Origin: Planctomycetota bacterium | GTDB lineage: Bacteria; Planctomycetota; Planctomycetia; Isosphaerales; Isosphaeraceae | Reading direction: 5' to 3' | Length of the DNA stretch: 64,000 nucleotides | Assembly: GCA_021791715.1 (NCBI GenBank) | Contig: JAJYWB010000012.1 | Coordinates: 1-64,000, forward strand | Shown: piece by piece, positions 1-8,548 of the stretch | How positions within the stretch are numbered: position 1 is the stretch's first letter | Layout of the letters: each line of letters opens with the position of its first letter | The notes under the pieces: generated by a model | The model's input: the letters and a program-made list of their open reading frames with translations, nothing else | Database searches by the model: none | Told to the model about the DNA's origin: nothing | Program-made: the position numbers and the translations under genes

Positions 1-314
1 GAGGCGCCGACCGAGCCGGCGTTTGTCAAAATCAACAAATAAAAGTCGGCTCACCAGGAGGTTCGCCCTCCCAAAAGAGTTCGCCATCACAAAAGTGTTC
101 GCCCAACCGGACGATCACGGGCGCCGAAATGTCAATCCCGGGAGGGCGAGGCGCCGACCGAGCCGGTGATTGTGAAGATCAACAAATAAAAGACGGCTCA
201 CCAGGAGGTTCGCCCTCCCAGACAGGTTCGCCCTCCCAGGCAGGTTCGCCCGTCCAGAACGGTTCGACCTCCCAGAAGAGGTCGCCGATGCAAATGGAGT
301 CGCCGATGCGAACG
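1..314. repeat. 147-bp direct duplication carrying 18-bp tandem repeats
   Basis: The stretch starting at 1 (GAGGCGCCGACCGAGCCGG) recurs at 148, an offset of 147 bp, and both copies continue through a near-identical segment ending in GGTTCGCCCTCCC. Each copy then runs into 18-bp units: three at 60-113 and six at 207-314, the best conserved being GGTTCGCCCTCCCAGACA. The units diverge towards the right end. On the minus strand they read as repeated Gly-Glu-Pro, and on the plus strand as Gly-Ser-Pro, but no start with a ribosome site precedes them, so I treat them as intergenic repeats. Similar GEP-type intergenic repeats are, from memory, common in planctomycetes. Positions 315-540 hold nothing I can name. 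Confidence 0.8.
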
Positions 315-540
315 GACTCGAAAAAAATGAGGAATTCGGCTTCCCGGAAGCACGCCGCGTCGCAACGCGCTTCGCCGATCCCAAAACCGCCGCCGCTGCT
401 CGCGTCAATCACGAATCGTCGTCGCCTCGAGGAATACACCCTCGGCCAAACCTTTGAGCGAACGCTCGCTTCGGCGACGCTCGACTTCGCGATGATTCCA
501 CGCCCATAACATTCGCTTAACGCGGAAATCGTCTTGAAAA

Positions 541-705
541 ACGCAACAAGCCCGGGCGACCGTAAGACCGCGCCGGGATGATCTTTGACAATTCGCATGT
601 ATGATCAAGCGAGCGGGGACGGTTTCGGAATCGTCGATCACGGATCGATCGCCCATTCCGAACCGTCCCCCTCGCCAGGAGTTTCGCTCCGCGCAGGGCG
701 ATTCG
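541..705 (+). repeat. Structured dispersed element, copy A
   Basis: This is the most diverged of three copies (others at 50656-50844 and, inverted, 63606-63788). In order it holds GGGCGACCGT, a CCGGGA block, the conserved ATCTTTGACAATTCG, a long hairpin and a small hairpin. The long stem pairs 609-613, 615-624 and 626-631 with 655-675 (GGGGACGGTT against AACCGTCCCC, with two single-base bulges). The small stem is GGAG/CTCC at 678-690. The stem sequence differs from copies B and C yet still pairs. Upstream CCCGG (about 551-555) can pair with CCGGG (572-576). A structured RNA or a non-autonomous mobile element fits; function unknown. The stretch 706-1093 up to the next gene holds no gene I can support. 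Confidence 0.7.
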
Positions 706-1093
706 CAAATCAATTTATGCTTTATGAAAAAAACATCACATCGGATTCGATTAAGAATCAATTGATTTTCCAGTCAAATTCGAAGCGGCGCCGAAGAGCG
801 GGCCGGCGGATACGCCGAATCGGTTGAAACCGGAACGGATGCTTGCGAGCTTTTTCGGATGCGTCACGAGTTCCAAAAAGCTTATCGTCGCGTCGGAAGG
901 GAAGTAACGCTCCCGGTTGTGTCGGACGCTTTACCCGTCTCTCGCTCCTCGTTACGATAATAAATTCGATCCGTCGCCGAATGCACTCGTACGAATCGAG
1001 CTTGCGATCGGCGTCGCTCGATTCGAAACGCAACCGATGCGACGATCGTTTCGATCGAACGCACTTTCACTTAGATCAGGAGCTTTCGCCCTC

Positions 1094-2041
1094 ATGTCCG
1101 CGGATCCCGTCAGCGACAAATCCCCCCCGGCGGAAACCCCGGCCGAAAAAGGGATCAAGATTTTCACGTATCCCAAGGTGATCTTCCTTTATCCCACGCT
1201 CGTCGTCGCCCTGATCTGCGGCGTCGGCATGGCGATGATCGCCGACGAAACCCGCGATCCCAGACGGATCTTCGACGACGAAGTGACGCCGAGGTCTACC
1301 GACACCGCGGCGGTCAAAGCCGAAAAGGCCGGCGCCAAAAATGCCGACGTCGCCGCGAAAAAGGCCGAAGCCGAAACCAAGAAAATCGAAGCCGACCGCG
1401 TTAAAAGCGACGATCCGCAATCCCCCGACGCGATCAAGAAGGAAAGAATCCTCAAGCGATTCGGATCGCCGCAAAACCTCCTGGGGATCGCGTTCCTGGC
1501 GATCTTCGCGTTCAATATCCTCGTGATCGCGATGGATTTTCCCCGCTTCACCCTCCTCGCGGTGATCCTTCTCGTGTTCATGGTGCTCTTCTTCATGCTC
1601 TGGCTGGGGGCGTATTTCGACGTGCTCACCCCGCTGGCGATCCTGCTCGAAAGCGTCTACGTCGTCGCGAACGCGCAATTCTATTTTTGGTTCGCGGCGA
1701 TCCTCTTCTTCGGGTTCGCTTTTGTGTACATGACACGGTGGCTTGATTACTGGGAGATCCTCCCCAACGAGATCCTCCATCATCACGGGCCGTTGTCCGA
1801 TCTCGAGCGTTATCCGACGTTCAACGTCAAGTTCGACAAAGAAATCCCCGACATTCTTGAATTCATGATGCTAGGTTCGGGGAAGCTGATCCTTCACGTG
1901 GCGAACGCCGACCGACCGATCGTCCTCGACACCGTCCCGTTCATCAACCGAGTCGAGGAGAAGCTTAAGAACTTGATGAGCCGAATGGAAGTGCGGCTCG
2001 CCCCCGACGCGATTCCGCCAAAGGGCCTTAAAAAGATCTGA
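1094..2041 (+). CDS. Conserved multi-pass membrane protein of unknown function
   Basis: I do not recognise a named family. The 315-residue product has one membrane segment near residues 28-48, then a charged Ala/Lys/Glu-rich stretch (about 65-115) likely to form a coiled coil or flexible linker. A cluster of about four hydrophobic segments follows (about 125-220) and a soluble C-terminal domain of about 90 residues contains LPNEILHHHG and IPDILEFMMLGSGK. The C-terminal part looks like a small folded domain facing the cytoplasm, which is an inference from charge. The start at 1094 was chosen over the upstream in-frame GTG/TTG codons because AGGAG lies about 11 bases before it. The gene stands alone, converging on the acyltransferase gene, with a hairpin directly after its stop. 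Probably planctomycete-specific. Confidence 0.8.
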   Translation: MSADPVSDKSPPAETPAEKGIKIFTYPKVIFLYPTLVVALICGVGMAMIADETRDPRRIFDDEVTPRSTDTAAVKAEKAGAKNADVAAKKAEAETKKIEADRVKSDDPQSPDAIKKERILKRFGSPQNLLGIAFLAIFAFNILVIAMDFPRFTLLAVILLVFMVLFFMLWLGAYFDVLTPLAILLESVYVVANAQFYFWFAAILFFGFAFVYMTRWLDYWEILPNEILHHHGPLSDLERYPTFNVKFDKEIPDILEFMMLGSGKLILHVANADRPIVLDTVPFINRVEEKLKNLMSRMEVRLAPDAIPPKGLKKI

Positions 2042-2061
2042 AAAACACGGGATCGCCGCGG

Positions 2062-2090
2062 CGTGATCAAGCTAAAACAACTTGATCACG
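2062..2090. terminator. Hairpin between convergent genes, terminator candidate
   Basis: A perfect 10-bp stem (CGTGATCAAG / CTTGATCACG) with a 9-base loop begins 21 bases after the stop of the membrane-protein gene. It lacks a clear T tract on either side, so it may act as a bidirectional or factor-assisted terminator, or simply as a transcript-end stabiliser. Confidence 0.5.
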
Positions 2091-2244
2091 TCGCTATTCG
2101 ATTCTGATCTTGGCGAGCGTCGATCCGGCCGCGACGGAGATCGATCGTCGATCAAATCACAAGCGATCGATCATAAGATCGCGCCGCGTCTTTTATCCGT
2201 TTCATCTCGAGCGGATCGGCGCGTCGAAGCTTCGAGGTCGATCT

Positions 2245-3042
2245 TCACTTTCCCGCGATCGCGAGCGGAGCCGACTGCTGAGCGGACGCCGCGGCGCCTC
2301 GAATCAGTTCGGGCAGAATCACGTCGGCGAGGGTCGCCTCGATATCCGCCAACCGTCGAGCGATGTACGCGCCGTCGAGCACGCGATGATCATAAATAAT
2401 TTTCATCACAATTTTACCTTCGGGGGAGATCGGCCCGTAGGTTAGGGTCGTCGTCAGCGGCGAGATCGGATGGAGCGATTCGGCGCCGAGATTTCCGCTC
2501 GACGAGACGCCGAAGGTGCCGAACCGTTTCGCTTTCTTCCAGCCCGAGATGTTGAGCGTGCTCCACCACATGAACCTGCGGAGGGGCGTCGGTACCCTGC
2601 TGTACCGCACGGCCTGGCGAAAAAAGCCGATCTCTTCGATCGGCAGAGCTTTATACCGTTTGATTCCGTCGGATAGCTGTTTGATCGTTTGGGCTTCGGG
2701 GGCGCGGAATAGGCCCACGAAAACCCCTTCCTCGCCTTCAAATTTGCGTTCGAGAGCGAGCGCGCAGATCGTCTCGGGGTGTTCGTAAATACGAGCCCAG
2801 GGGAATCCCAGGAAGGCGCGGCGAAGCGGAGGATGATCGGCCGCGACGAGCGCGTACGCCTTCATAAAAAGGATCGCCCACGACGGTCGATCGGGATGTT
2901 CCTCGCGCGCCCGACGGATCGCCGAGACGTCCATCGTCCGGCAGACCGGGTTCGACGGCACTTTGTGCGCGAAGTGAACCAAATCCATGATGAATCGTCG
3001 CGGCGCCGAAATCGGCACCATCCGCCCTCGGGGCGAGCTCAT
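2245..3042 (-). CDS. Stand-alone 2-oxoacid dehydrogenase E2-type acyltransferase domain
   Basis: The 265-residue protein matches the catalytic (CAT-like) domain of dihydrolipoamide acyltransferases. The C-terminal part contains DHRVLDGA, the HxxxDG active-site motif in which His acts as general base and Asp supports it, and FGTFGVSSSGNLG resembles the strand before it. There is no lipoyl domain and no E1/E3-binding segment, and no E1 or E3 gene nearby, so it is unlikely to be a pyruvate dehydrogenase component. Such short E2-like proteins occur in several bacteria and their acyl acceptor is not known to me. The start at 3042 follows GGGAGG by seven bases. It is monocistronic and convergent with the upstream membrane-protein gene. 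Confidence 0.8.
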   Translation of the reverse strand: MSSPRGRMVPISAPRRFIMDLVHFAHKVPSNPVCRTMDVSAIRRAREEHPDRPSWAILFMKAYALVAADHPPLRRAFLGFPWARIYEHPETICALALERKFEGEEGVFVGLFRAPEAQTIKQLSDGIKRYKALPIEEIGFFRQAVRYSRVPTPLRRFMWWSTLNISGWKKAKRFGTFGVSSSGNLGAESLHPISPLTTTLTYGPISPEGKIVMKIIYDHRVLDGAYIARRLADIEATLADVILPELIRGAAASAQQSAPLAIAGK

Positions 3043-3420
3043 CCATTATCCTCCCTGACTCGATCGAGCGGATCGGGCGCTCGGCGACGCCTCGTTCCCA
3101 CCCGATATCCAATGCCGCCGCGGACCGTAAAACTAGCCGGAAGGTTCCCCGGCGCGAAGTCGAATCCAGGAACTGTTTCCGATTTCTAAACGGTTTCGTC
3201 ACGCGTTACACCCCCAGCCGCCGAGGACGTCGCAACGTCTTAACATACACCGCAAATCTCGCGCCGAGGCGGTCGAACGCGTCGGCGGCATTCAGACGCC
3301 TCATCGCGATCAGAATCGGCGCAAACCGCCCTCCGGCTGAAGGATACGATCAGAACGCCGGTTTCGATGATCGAGTGTTCGGATCAAAACGCCGAAACGA
3401 CCGATCTCGGCGACATCGGA
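3043..3420. other. Intergenic stretch, nothing recognised
   Basis: This 378-bp gap separates two minus-strand genes. I see no ORF with a ribosome site, no long inverted repeat and no clear promoter. It should contain the promoter of the acyltransferase gene, close to 3043-3120. Confidence 0.5.
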
Positions 3421-4113
3421 TTAAAATGAAACCGCTCCTCCCGTTCCCGGCGCGGCTTCTTCTTGCAGCAGGTTCCCCGAGAACGAGCTTTTGGCGCGGG
3501 GTCCGACCGCGAACGACTTGAGACAAAGGACGATCTTCGACGCGAGCGCGGCCTTCTGAGAGTTCGGGTAATCCCAGATCAAGGCGACGTCGAGATCCCC
3601 TTTGGTATATAAATAGACTTGCGCGAATCGATCGTTTTGCAACTTGATATCCATGCGCTCGAATGTATTTGGGCTTTGCTTATCGGGGTTGAATTTGCCG
3701 CCGGTGATTCCGTAAACCCCGCCGAGGATCCCCATGATTTCGGCTTTGAACGGGCCGCGGGGCTGGGGCGGAGGCGCGTTTTTGGCGGTTCGGCGAGCCT
3801 TTTTGAACCGCGCGAGGACGTGCAGTTTATTGTCCTGGGGGTCGAGGAAAGTCGCGGCGAGGTCGAACTGGCCCGGAACGTTGACCGCCGCGAGCTGAAA
3901 CTCCTGCGCGAGAGCCATCGGTCGGGGAGGGCGGATGAAGAGGGGAATCTGATCAAAACCGGGGCTCGTCGGCGCCTCGGTTAAATTTTTGTTAATCCGA
4001 GCCACGAACTTGAGGTTGTCGGTCGCGGTCGCGAGCCTACGGTTGTAATCAGCGTCGCACCCCGCGGTCGCCGTCAGCAGCGTGATCGCAATTAAAATCC
4101 AAAACCGACGCAT
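3421..4113 (-). CDS. Putative lipoprotein of unknown function
   Basis: The N-terminus (MRRFWILIAITLLTATAGCD) is a textbook lipoprotein signal: two Arg, a hydrophobic core and a lipobox TAGC with the acylated Cys at residue 19. The remaining ~210 residues contain no motif I know; they are moderately hydrophilic with an internal Pro-rich spot (APPPQPRGPF) and several predicted beta strands. It is therefore expected to be anchored in the periplasmic face of a membrane. The start at 4113 is preceded by AGGTG. It is transcribed away from the PII gene with only about 100 bp between starts, so the two may share a control region. Likely conserved only in planctomycetes. Confidence 0.75.
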   Translation of the reverse strand: MRRFWILIAITLLTATAGCDADYNRRLATATDNLKFVARINKNLTEAPTSPGFDQIPLFIRPPRPMALAQEFQLAAVNVPGQFDLAATFLDPQDNKLHVLARFKKARRTAKNAPPPQPRGPFKAEIMGILGGVYGITGGKFNPDKQSPNTFERMDIKLQNDRFAQVYLYTKGDLDVALIWDYPNSQKAALASKIVLCLKSFAVGPRAKSSFSGNLLQEEAAPGTGGAVSF

Positions 4114-4211
4114 GTTTCACCTAACGACTTTGGATAAAGTGGAACGCCGTGATCGTCGGCGATCGACCCCGAACAACCGAATCTTCTTTCATCATCCCCG
4201 GAGCTATTCTC

Positions 4212-4574
4212 TTGTCAAGCGACCCCTCGCCGAAACCGAACGATCGGTCCGCGAACGCTCCCAAACTGACGCGCCTGATCGCGCTCGTCAAACCGTTCCG
4301 AGCCCGCGCCGTGCTCACGGCGCTGGAATCGGTCGAGATCGTCGGCGGCACGGTGCGCGAGGTGATGGGTTTCGGCCGGCAGAAACACCAGCTTCATCGC
4401 TATCTGGGAAGCGAATACAACGCGTCGTTCCTTCCCAAAGTCGAGATCGAGCTTTTCGTCGCCGCCGATCAAACGCAAGCCGCGATCAAGGCGATCGTCG
4501 CCTCGGCCCGCACCGGACGGATGGGAGACGGTAAAATCCTCGTGCTCCCCTGTCACGACGATTATATCGACTGA
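4212..4574 (+). CDS. PII-family signalling protein with truncated C-terminus
   Basis: PII trimers sense ATP/ADP and 2-oxoglutarate and control nitrogen enzymes and ammonium channels. The core is clear: KLTRLIALVKPF at the N-terminus of the fold, GFGRQK before the T-loop, LGSEY with the Tyr equivalent to the uridylylated Tyr51 of GlnB, then FLPKVEIELFV and TGRMGDGKILVLP. After that the protein ends with CHDDYID, so the C-terminal strand with the two Arg that contact the ATP phosphates in GlnB is missing. I saw no frameshift that would restore it. A TTG at 4212 has GGAG eight bases upstream; a GTG at 4149 in the same frame is possible but lacks such a site. There is no amtB or glnA next to it, so its partner is unknown. 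Confidence 0.8.
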   Translation: MSSDPSPKPNDRSANAPKLTRLIALVKPFRARAVLTALESVEIVGGTVREVMGFGRQKHQLHRYLGSEYNASFLPKVEIELFVAADQTQAAIKAIVASARTGRMGDGKILVLPCHDDYID

Positions 4575-4599
4575 TACCTGGATATCTTTCTGTTTGATA

Positions 4600-5415
4600 T
4601 TAATGAGGAGTGGTGATCCAAAGCACACGGCGAACCTTGGATGCGTTCCAATCGGTTTGAATGTTGATGAGGATCGTCGCGGGTTCGAAGGCTTCGTTCT
4701 CGGCTCGCAAAAGGGCGTAGGCGCCCGAGACGCTGAGCCAGCGAACGATCGTTTTCCCCTCGTGCCGCGCCGCGACCATCTTGCCGTCGAGCTGTTCGGG
4801 AGATTCCTCGATCGCCGAATAGGCGATGTAAGCTCCGTTGGCGGCGATCGGCGCCATCGCGTCGCCTTCGATCCGCGCGCACCGGAGATCGCGCCTCGCC
4901 GCGAGCCATTCGTCACGAGCCGCCTCGTACCGAGGCCCCGCCGAAGCCGTCAGCCGTTCGGTTTCGCGCCCCTCGACACCAAGCAAAACGATATCGCGTT
5001 CGGCTGGAAACAGATAATCGAGCTTGCGCGAAAGATCGCCGTTCTCCAATCCGTCGATCCGATTCGATTCCTCGCGCTCCTCGAGTTGACGAAGCGCCGA
5101 TCTTAACAATTGTTCAACCGTCGTGGGGATTTCCTCGGATCGGGAAGCGGGTTTCGACGATCGGTATTTCGGCTCTTTACCGTCGAGGAGCCAGGCGGGC
5201 TCGACCGCGGTCATCTCGACGAATCGGAGGATGACCTCGGCGGGAACGGTGACTCCCGATTCGTAGTTGTACCACGTGCGAACGGGTATCCCCAAACGTC
5301 GAGCGAGTTCGGGTCCGCCGCGCTCGCCGAAAAGATCGGTGCGAACTCCGCGGAGCCTTTCGGCGAGATCGCATTTCACTCGGATCGATTCAGGAGGATT
5401 CTTACGCCGCGCCAT
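4600..5415 (-). CDS. XRE/S24-like repressor with Ala in place of the catalytic Ser
   Basis: The N-terminal third holds a helix-turn-helix (GPELARRLGIPVRTWYNYESG, residues about 34-54) and a WLLDGKEP end typical of phage-type repressors. A linker leads to an S24/LexA-like domain at about 175-265. There the signature that is normally GDSMxP reads GDAMAP (residues 184-189), so the nucleophilic Ser is Ala186, while the downstream Lys (GKTIVRWL, Lys221) is retained. Self-cleavage is therefore not expected and the domain probably serves only for dimerisation. I start at the ATG at 5415; the open frame extends to a TTG at 5469. The gene converges on the PII gene with 25 bp between the stops. Its targets are unknown. 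Confidence 0.85.
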   Translation of the reverse strand: MARRKNPPESIRVKCDLAERLRGVRTDLFGERGGPELARRLGIPVRTWYNYESGVTVPAEVILRFVEMTAVEPAWLLDGKEPKYRSSKPASRSEEIPTTVEQLLRSALRQLEEREESNRIDGLENGDLSRKLDYLFPAERDIVLLGVEGRETERLTASAGPRYEAARDEWLAARRDLRCARIEGDAMAPIAANGAYIAYSAIEESPEQLDGKMVAARHEGKTIVRWLSVSGAYALLRAENEAFEPATILINIQTDWNASKVRRVLWITTPH

Positions 5416-5622
5416 GGCGCCATGCCCTATGAAAAGTGAATAAACCGTTCGAGCCTCGCAAGAATTCAATAGGTTATTTTTAGCGTTTTTATCGCCGGGT
5501 CAACACAATTACGCCCGAATGTTTTCGCGAATCAACATTGAGAATCGCATGGGGTTAAGAACAGGGGACGGGATCGGGCCGAACGTCGACCGATCTAGCC
5601 ATTTTCGGCGTAAAGAGACCGA

Positions 5623-6291
5623 TTACACCTTGTCGTCGTCGTCAAGTTCAATTCCGAGCAAGAAATCGGCGACGGCGTCGTCGCCCATTTCGTGTACGGG
5701 GGGTTCCTCGGGCTCGGAAGGTTCGGCGGCCGCGGGCGCCGGAGCGGCGGCGGCCGGAGCGGCGGCGGCCGGAGCGGGAGCGGCGGCCGGAGCGGCCGCG
5801 GCGGGCTGAGCAGCGGGTTTGGCGACGGGTTTTGAGTGAGCCGTCGCGTCGGTCACGAGCTGGGTCGCTCCTTCGCCCGATTCATCGTCGAAGGTGATTT
5901 CGTATTCGGCGTCGTCGGGGCTCGCCGAGGCGACGGCGGCCGCGCCGGCCCCCGCTTGAGCGGCGGCCGCGGGCTGTTCGGCGGGCTTGGCGGCCGCGTC
6001 CAACTTCTCGATCCGAAATCGAATCGGACCGACCGATAATTCATCGCCGATTTCCAGTACCTGCTGTTGGTTGATCTTCTTCCCGTTAACAAACGTTCCG
6101 TTCGAACTCCCCAGATCTTTGACGAGCAGGTGACCTAATTTCTCGAAAAGCTCGCAATGCTTGCGGCTCACCTGCGACGAATTGATCCGTACCTGGCATC
6201 CCTGCTGCCGGCCCATCGTCGACGAGCCGGATCCCAATCGAACCACCTTGGCGCGTGATCGGCCTTGTACCACAACCAATTGAAACGGCAT
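5623..6291 (-). CDS. FHA-domain phosphothreonine-binding protein
   Basis: Residues 5-95 form a forkhead-associated domain with all hallmarks: GR at 27-28, SRKHC at 42-46 and SSNGTFVNG at 62-70. FHA domains bind phosphothreonine peptides. The next ~105 residues are low-complexity Ala/Pro-rich sequence, and the tail is acidic and ends in GIELDDDDKV, a possible docking peptide. The start is the ATG at 6291; a TTG lies five codons upstream. It is divergent from a PknB-type kinase gene, with 425 bp between them. A kinase-substrate relation is an inference from this neighbourhood and from known kinase-FHA pairing in bacteria. Confidence 0.88.
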   Translation of the reverse strand: MPFQLVVVQGRSRAKVVRLGSGSSTMGRQQGCQVRINSSQVSRKHCELFEKLGHLLVKDLGSSNGTFVNGKKINQQQVLEIGDELSVGPIRFRIEKLDAAAKPAEQPAAAAQAGAGAAAVASASPDDAEYEITFDDESGEGATQLVTDATAHSKPVAKPAAQPAAAAPAAAPAPAAAAPAAAAPAPAAAEPSEPEEPPVHEMGDDAVADFLLGIELDDDDKV

Positions 6292-6716
6292 CGGAATGCG
6301 CCCCAACCGAATTCGGCGATAAATATCAAGAAGATCACTTCGGGAAGAGACTTTATCCTACCCGAACGCCCCGACTCTCGCAAATTCTTTGTCGCGAAAA
6401 TCCGACACCGAAGACGATTTTCGATTCCAGAAGCGATCGGGTCGAACCCACAACAATTCCCCACAATTCGATCGCCGTCAAATCGGCGAAGCGCGATCGA
6501 TCCGATCAAAGCTCGACCGCGGCGACACGACGCGACGCGACGCGACGCGATACGCTCAACACTTATCCTTATTTTATTATTCGCTGATCGCTTTCGACGG
6601 TCGGAGTCGACCCGATCGTTCAAGCGACGAGAGACTGGCGAATCGATCGATTTCGGGCGCACAATGGAGCGAGACGAATCGTCGATCGGTTCCCTTGTTT
6701 CACCGACGGATCTTCC
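6292..6716. other. Divergent FHA/kinase intergenic region with a GCGAC microsatellite
   Basis: The gap between the FHA and kinase genes must carry both promoters. Its one visible feature is a run of six pentamers at 6522-6551, four exact GCGAC and two with one change. No ORF with a ribosome site was found. Confidence 0.6.
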
Positions 6717-8492
6717 ATGCTTTCGGGCGTCCCGACCGAATCCGAACTTCCGAACCGCCGCCTCGACACCCAGGAATGGCGCTCCAAAGCCGCGCCCGAC
6801 GGCGCCGCGGCGCAATCGAGCCGATCCCCCGACTTCGAACCGCGCGAAGAAGCGACCGTTCCGCCGAAACCGAATCAAATCGAATCACGTGAAGATATGC
6901 CCGTTAAACTCGACCGTATCGCCGCGGAACCGCCGACAGGCGACGTCGGTTCGACTGAATCTGAACATGATTCTAACTTTATTGGTCAATCGTTCTCCGA
7001 CGATCGCGCGCGTTCGGTCGGCAGCACGATCTCGATTCCGGGGATCGGCGAGCGTCACGATTCGAACGAGCGAACGTCGATCCCTCCGGGGAGCCGGTTC
7101 GGTAAATACGAACTTCTCGAGGAAATCGGCCGCGGCGGGATGGGAGTCGTTTACAAGGCGCGGCAAACCGACCTCGATCGGATCGTCGCTCTTAAGATGA
7201 TATTAAGTAATCATCTGGCTTCGGGAGAGCAGGTCGCGCGGTTTTACGCCGAGGCCCGCGCCGCGGCTCGGATGAATTCGCCGCACGTCGTTCGCATCCA
7301 CGAGGTCGGCTCGCACGACGGTCAACATTTTTTCACAATGGAATATGTCGCCGGGCCGAGCCTCGCCGCGGTCGTCAAAACCGGCCCCTTGCCGTTCGAT
7401 GTCGCGGCGCGTTACGTCAAGACCGTCGCGCTCGGAGTCGATCATCTGCACAGCCAGGGGGTCGTGCACCGCGACCTAAAACCCTCGAACGTGCTGCTCG
7501 ACGAAAACGACGAACCCTCGGTCACCGATTTCGGCCTGGCCAAAACGCTGCAAGGAGGCTCCGACAACACGAGCGTGGGAGCGATCGTCGGCACGCCCAG
7601 TTACATGGCGCCCGAACAGGCGTCGGCGAGCCGATCGACCGAGGTCGGACCGCGGAGCGACGTCTATAGCCTGGGCGCGATCTTATATGAATTGATCACG
7701 GGTCGACCGCCGTTTCACGAACAAAATCCTCTTGATACGCTTGTGCAAGTGCTCGAGGGAGAACCGCCCCGCCCCGGCAGGTTGAGGCCGAATTTACCCA
7801 GAGGGCTCGAACTGATTTGTCTGAAATGTCTCGAGAAAAATCCCGACGATCGCTACGCGACCGCCGCCGAGCTCGCCGCCGATCTGGAACGATTCCTCAA
7901 AAAAGAACAGCTTGAAGTCAAAAACGTCGGCGTTTGGCACCGCTTCCGCCGCTGGTCGCGACGCGAACCGGCGCTCGTCTCGCGGATCGGAACGATGGCG
8001 CTCGTCCTCGCGATCATTCAGATCAATCACTCGCTCGTCGGCTCGGCCGAGGCCCCCGGATACGGTCGACTGCTCGCGGTCATCATGGGCTGGGCCGTCG
8101 CTTCGATCGGCTACCAGGCTCTCCTCCGCGACGAACGACGCGCCGACCTCGGCCGCTACGCGTGGGCCTGGACCGACGTCTTCTTATTTACATTGATTGT
8201 GTATCTTTATAACGGTTTATCAACATCGCTTGTCGCGGGATATTTTTTGATCGTCTCGGCGTCGGGGCTTTGGTTTCGCGAACGCCTCGTCTACTTCACC
8301 ACGGTGATGTCGGTTCTCGCCTACGCGATCCTCGTCGCGGCCGAGGCGTGGACGATGGGTTCATCGATGCCCTCGCCGTATCGACACGTGATCTTCACCT
8401 CGGTCCTCGCGGTCTCGGGATTGATCATCGCGTATCAGGTGAAACGCGTCCGAGCGCTCAGCCTCTATTACGAACGCAGGCCGCTCCCCTGA
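6717..8492 (+). CDS. Membrane-anchored PknB-type Ser/Thr protein kinase
   Basis: After a ~125-residue disordered N-terminus a complete protein kinase domain follows (about 130-395). It has the Gly loop GRGGMGVVYKA (139-149), ATP-binding Lys160 in VALKMI, the catalytic loop HRDLKPSN (251-258), DFGLAK (271-276) and MAPE (297-300). The ending NPDDRYATAAELAADLERF is the usual C-lobe signature of planctomycete kinases. The last ~190 residues contain about six hydrophobic helices, so the kinase is cytoplasmic and tethered by a polytopic domain in place of the single helix plus PASTA or WD repeats often seen. That membrane domain may sense something, but it has no motif I know. It faces an FHA gene. 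Confidence 0.93.
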   Translation: MLSGVPTESELPNRRLDTQEWRSKAAPDGAAAQSSRSPDFEPREEATVPPKPNQIESREDMPVKLDRIAAEPPTGDVGSTESEHDSNFIGQSFSDDRARSVGSTISIPGIGERHDSNERTSIPPGSRFGKYELLEEIGRGGMGVVYKARQTDLDRIVALKMILSNHLASGEQVARFYAEARAAARMNSPHVVRIHEVGSHDGQHFFTMEYVAGPSLAAVVKTGPLPFDVAARYVKTVALGVDHLHSQGVVHRDLKPSNVLLDENDEPSVTDFGLAKTLQGGSDNTSVGAIVGTPSYMAPEQASASRSTEVGPRSDVYSLGAILYELITGRPPFHEQNPLDTLVQVLEGEPPRPGRLRPNLPRGLELICLKCLEKNPDDRYATAAELAADLERFLKKEQLEVKNVGVWHRFRRWSRREPALVSRIGTMALVLAIIQINHSLVGSAEAPGYGRLLAVIMGWAVASIGYQALLRDERRADLGRYAWAWTDVFLFTLIVYLYNGLSTSLVAGYFLIVSASGLWFRERLVYFTTVMSVLAYAILVAAEAWTMGSSMPSPYRHVIFTSVLAVSGLIIAYQVKRVRALSLYYERRPLP

Positions 8493-8548
8493 CGAGGAAG
8501 CGGCCCGAACTTAAAAACGTTATTGTATCAAGCTGCGAAAACATTTAT

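Noticed and set aside
1..314. CRISPR array
   Set aside because: The 18-bp units are contiguous with no unique spacers, and no cas gene is in the window.
129..509. Open frame reading GSPSQ-type repeats on the plus strand
   Set aside because: It begins without a ribosome site and follows the 18-bp intergenic repeats; both strands are open for the same trivial reason.
179..598. Minus-strand frame with GEP repeats continuing into copy A of the structured element
   Set aside because: Its N-terminal RIVKDHPG part matches copies B and C only as nucleotides; most substitutions between copies would change amino acids.
585..605. TTGACA in copy A as a promoter
   Set aside because: The next -10-like TATGAT is only 9 bases away, and the word is part of the conserved element in all copies.
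4149..4211. Longer N-terminus for the PII protein from a GTG
   Set aside because: There is no ribosome site, whereas the TTG at 4212 has GGAG at good spacing and fits the family start better.
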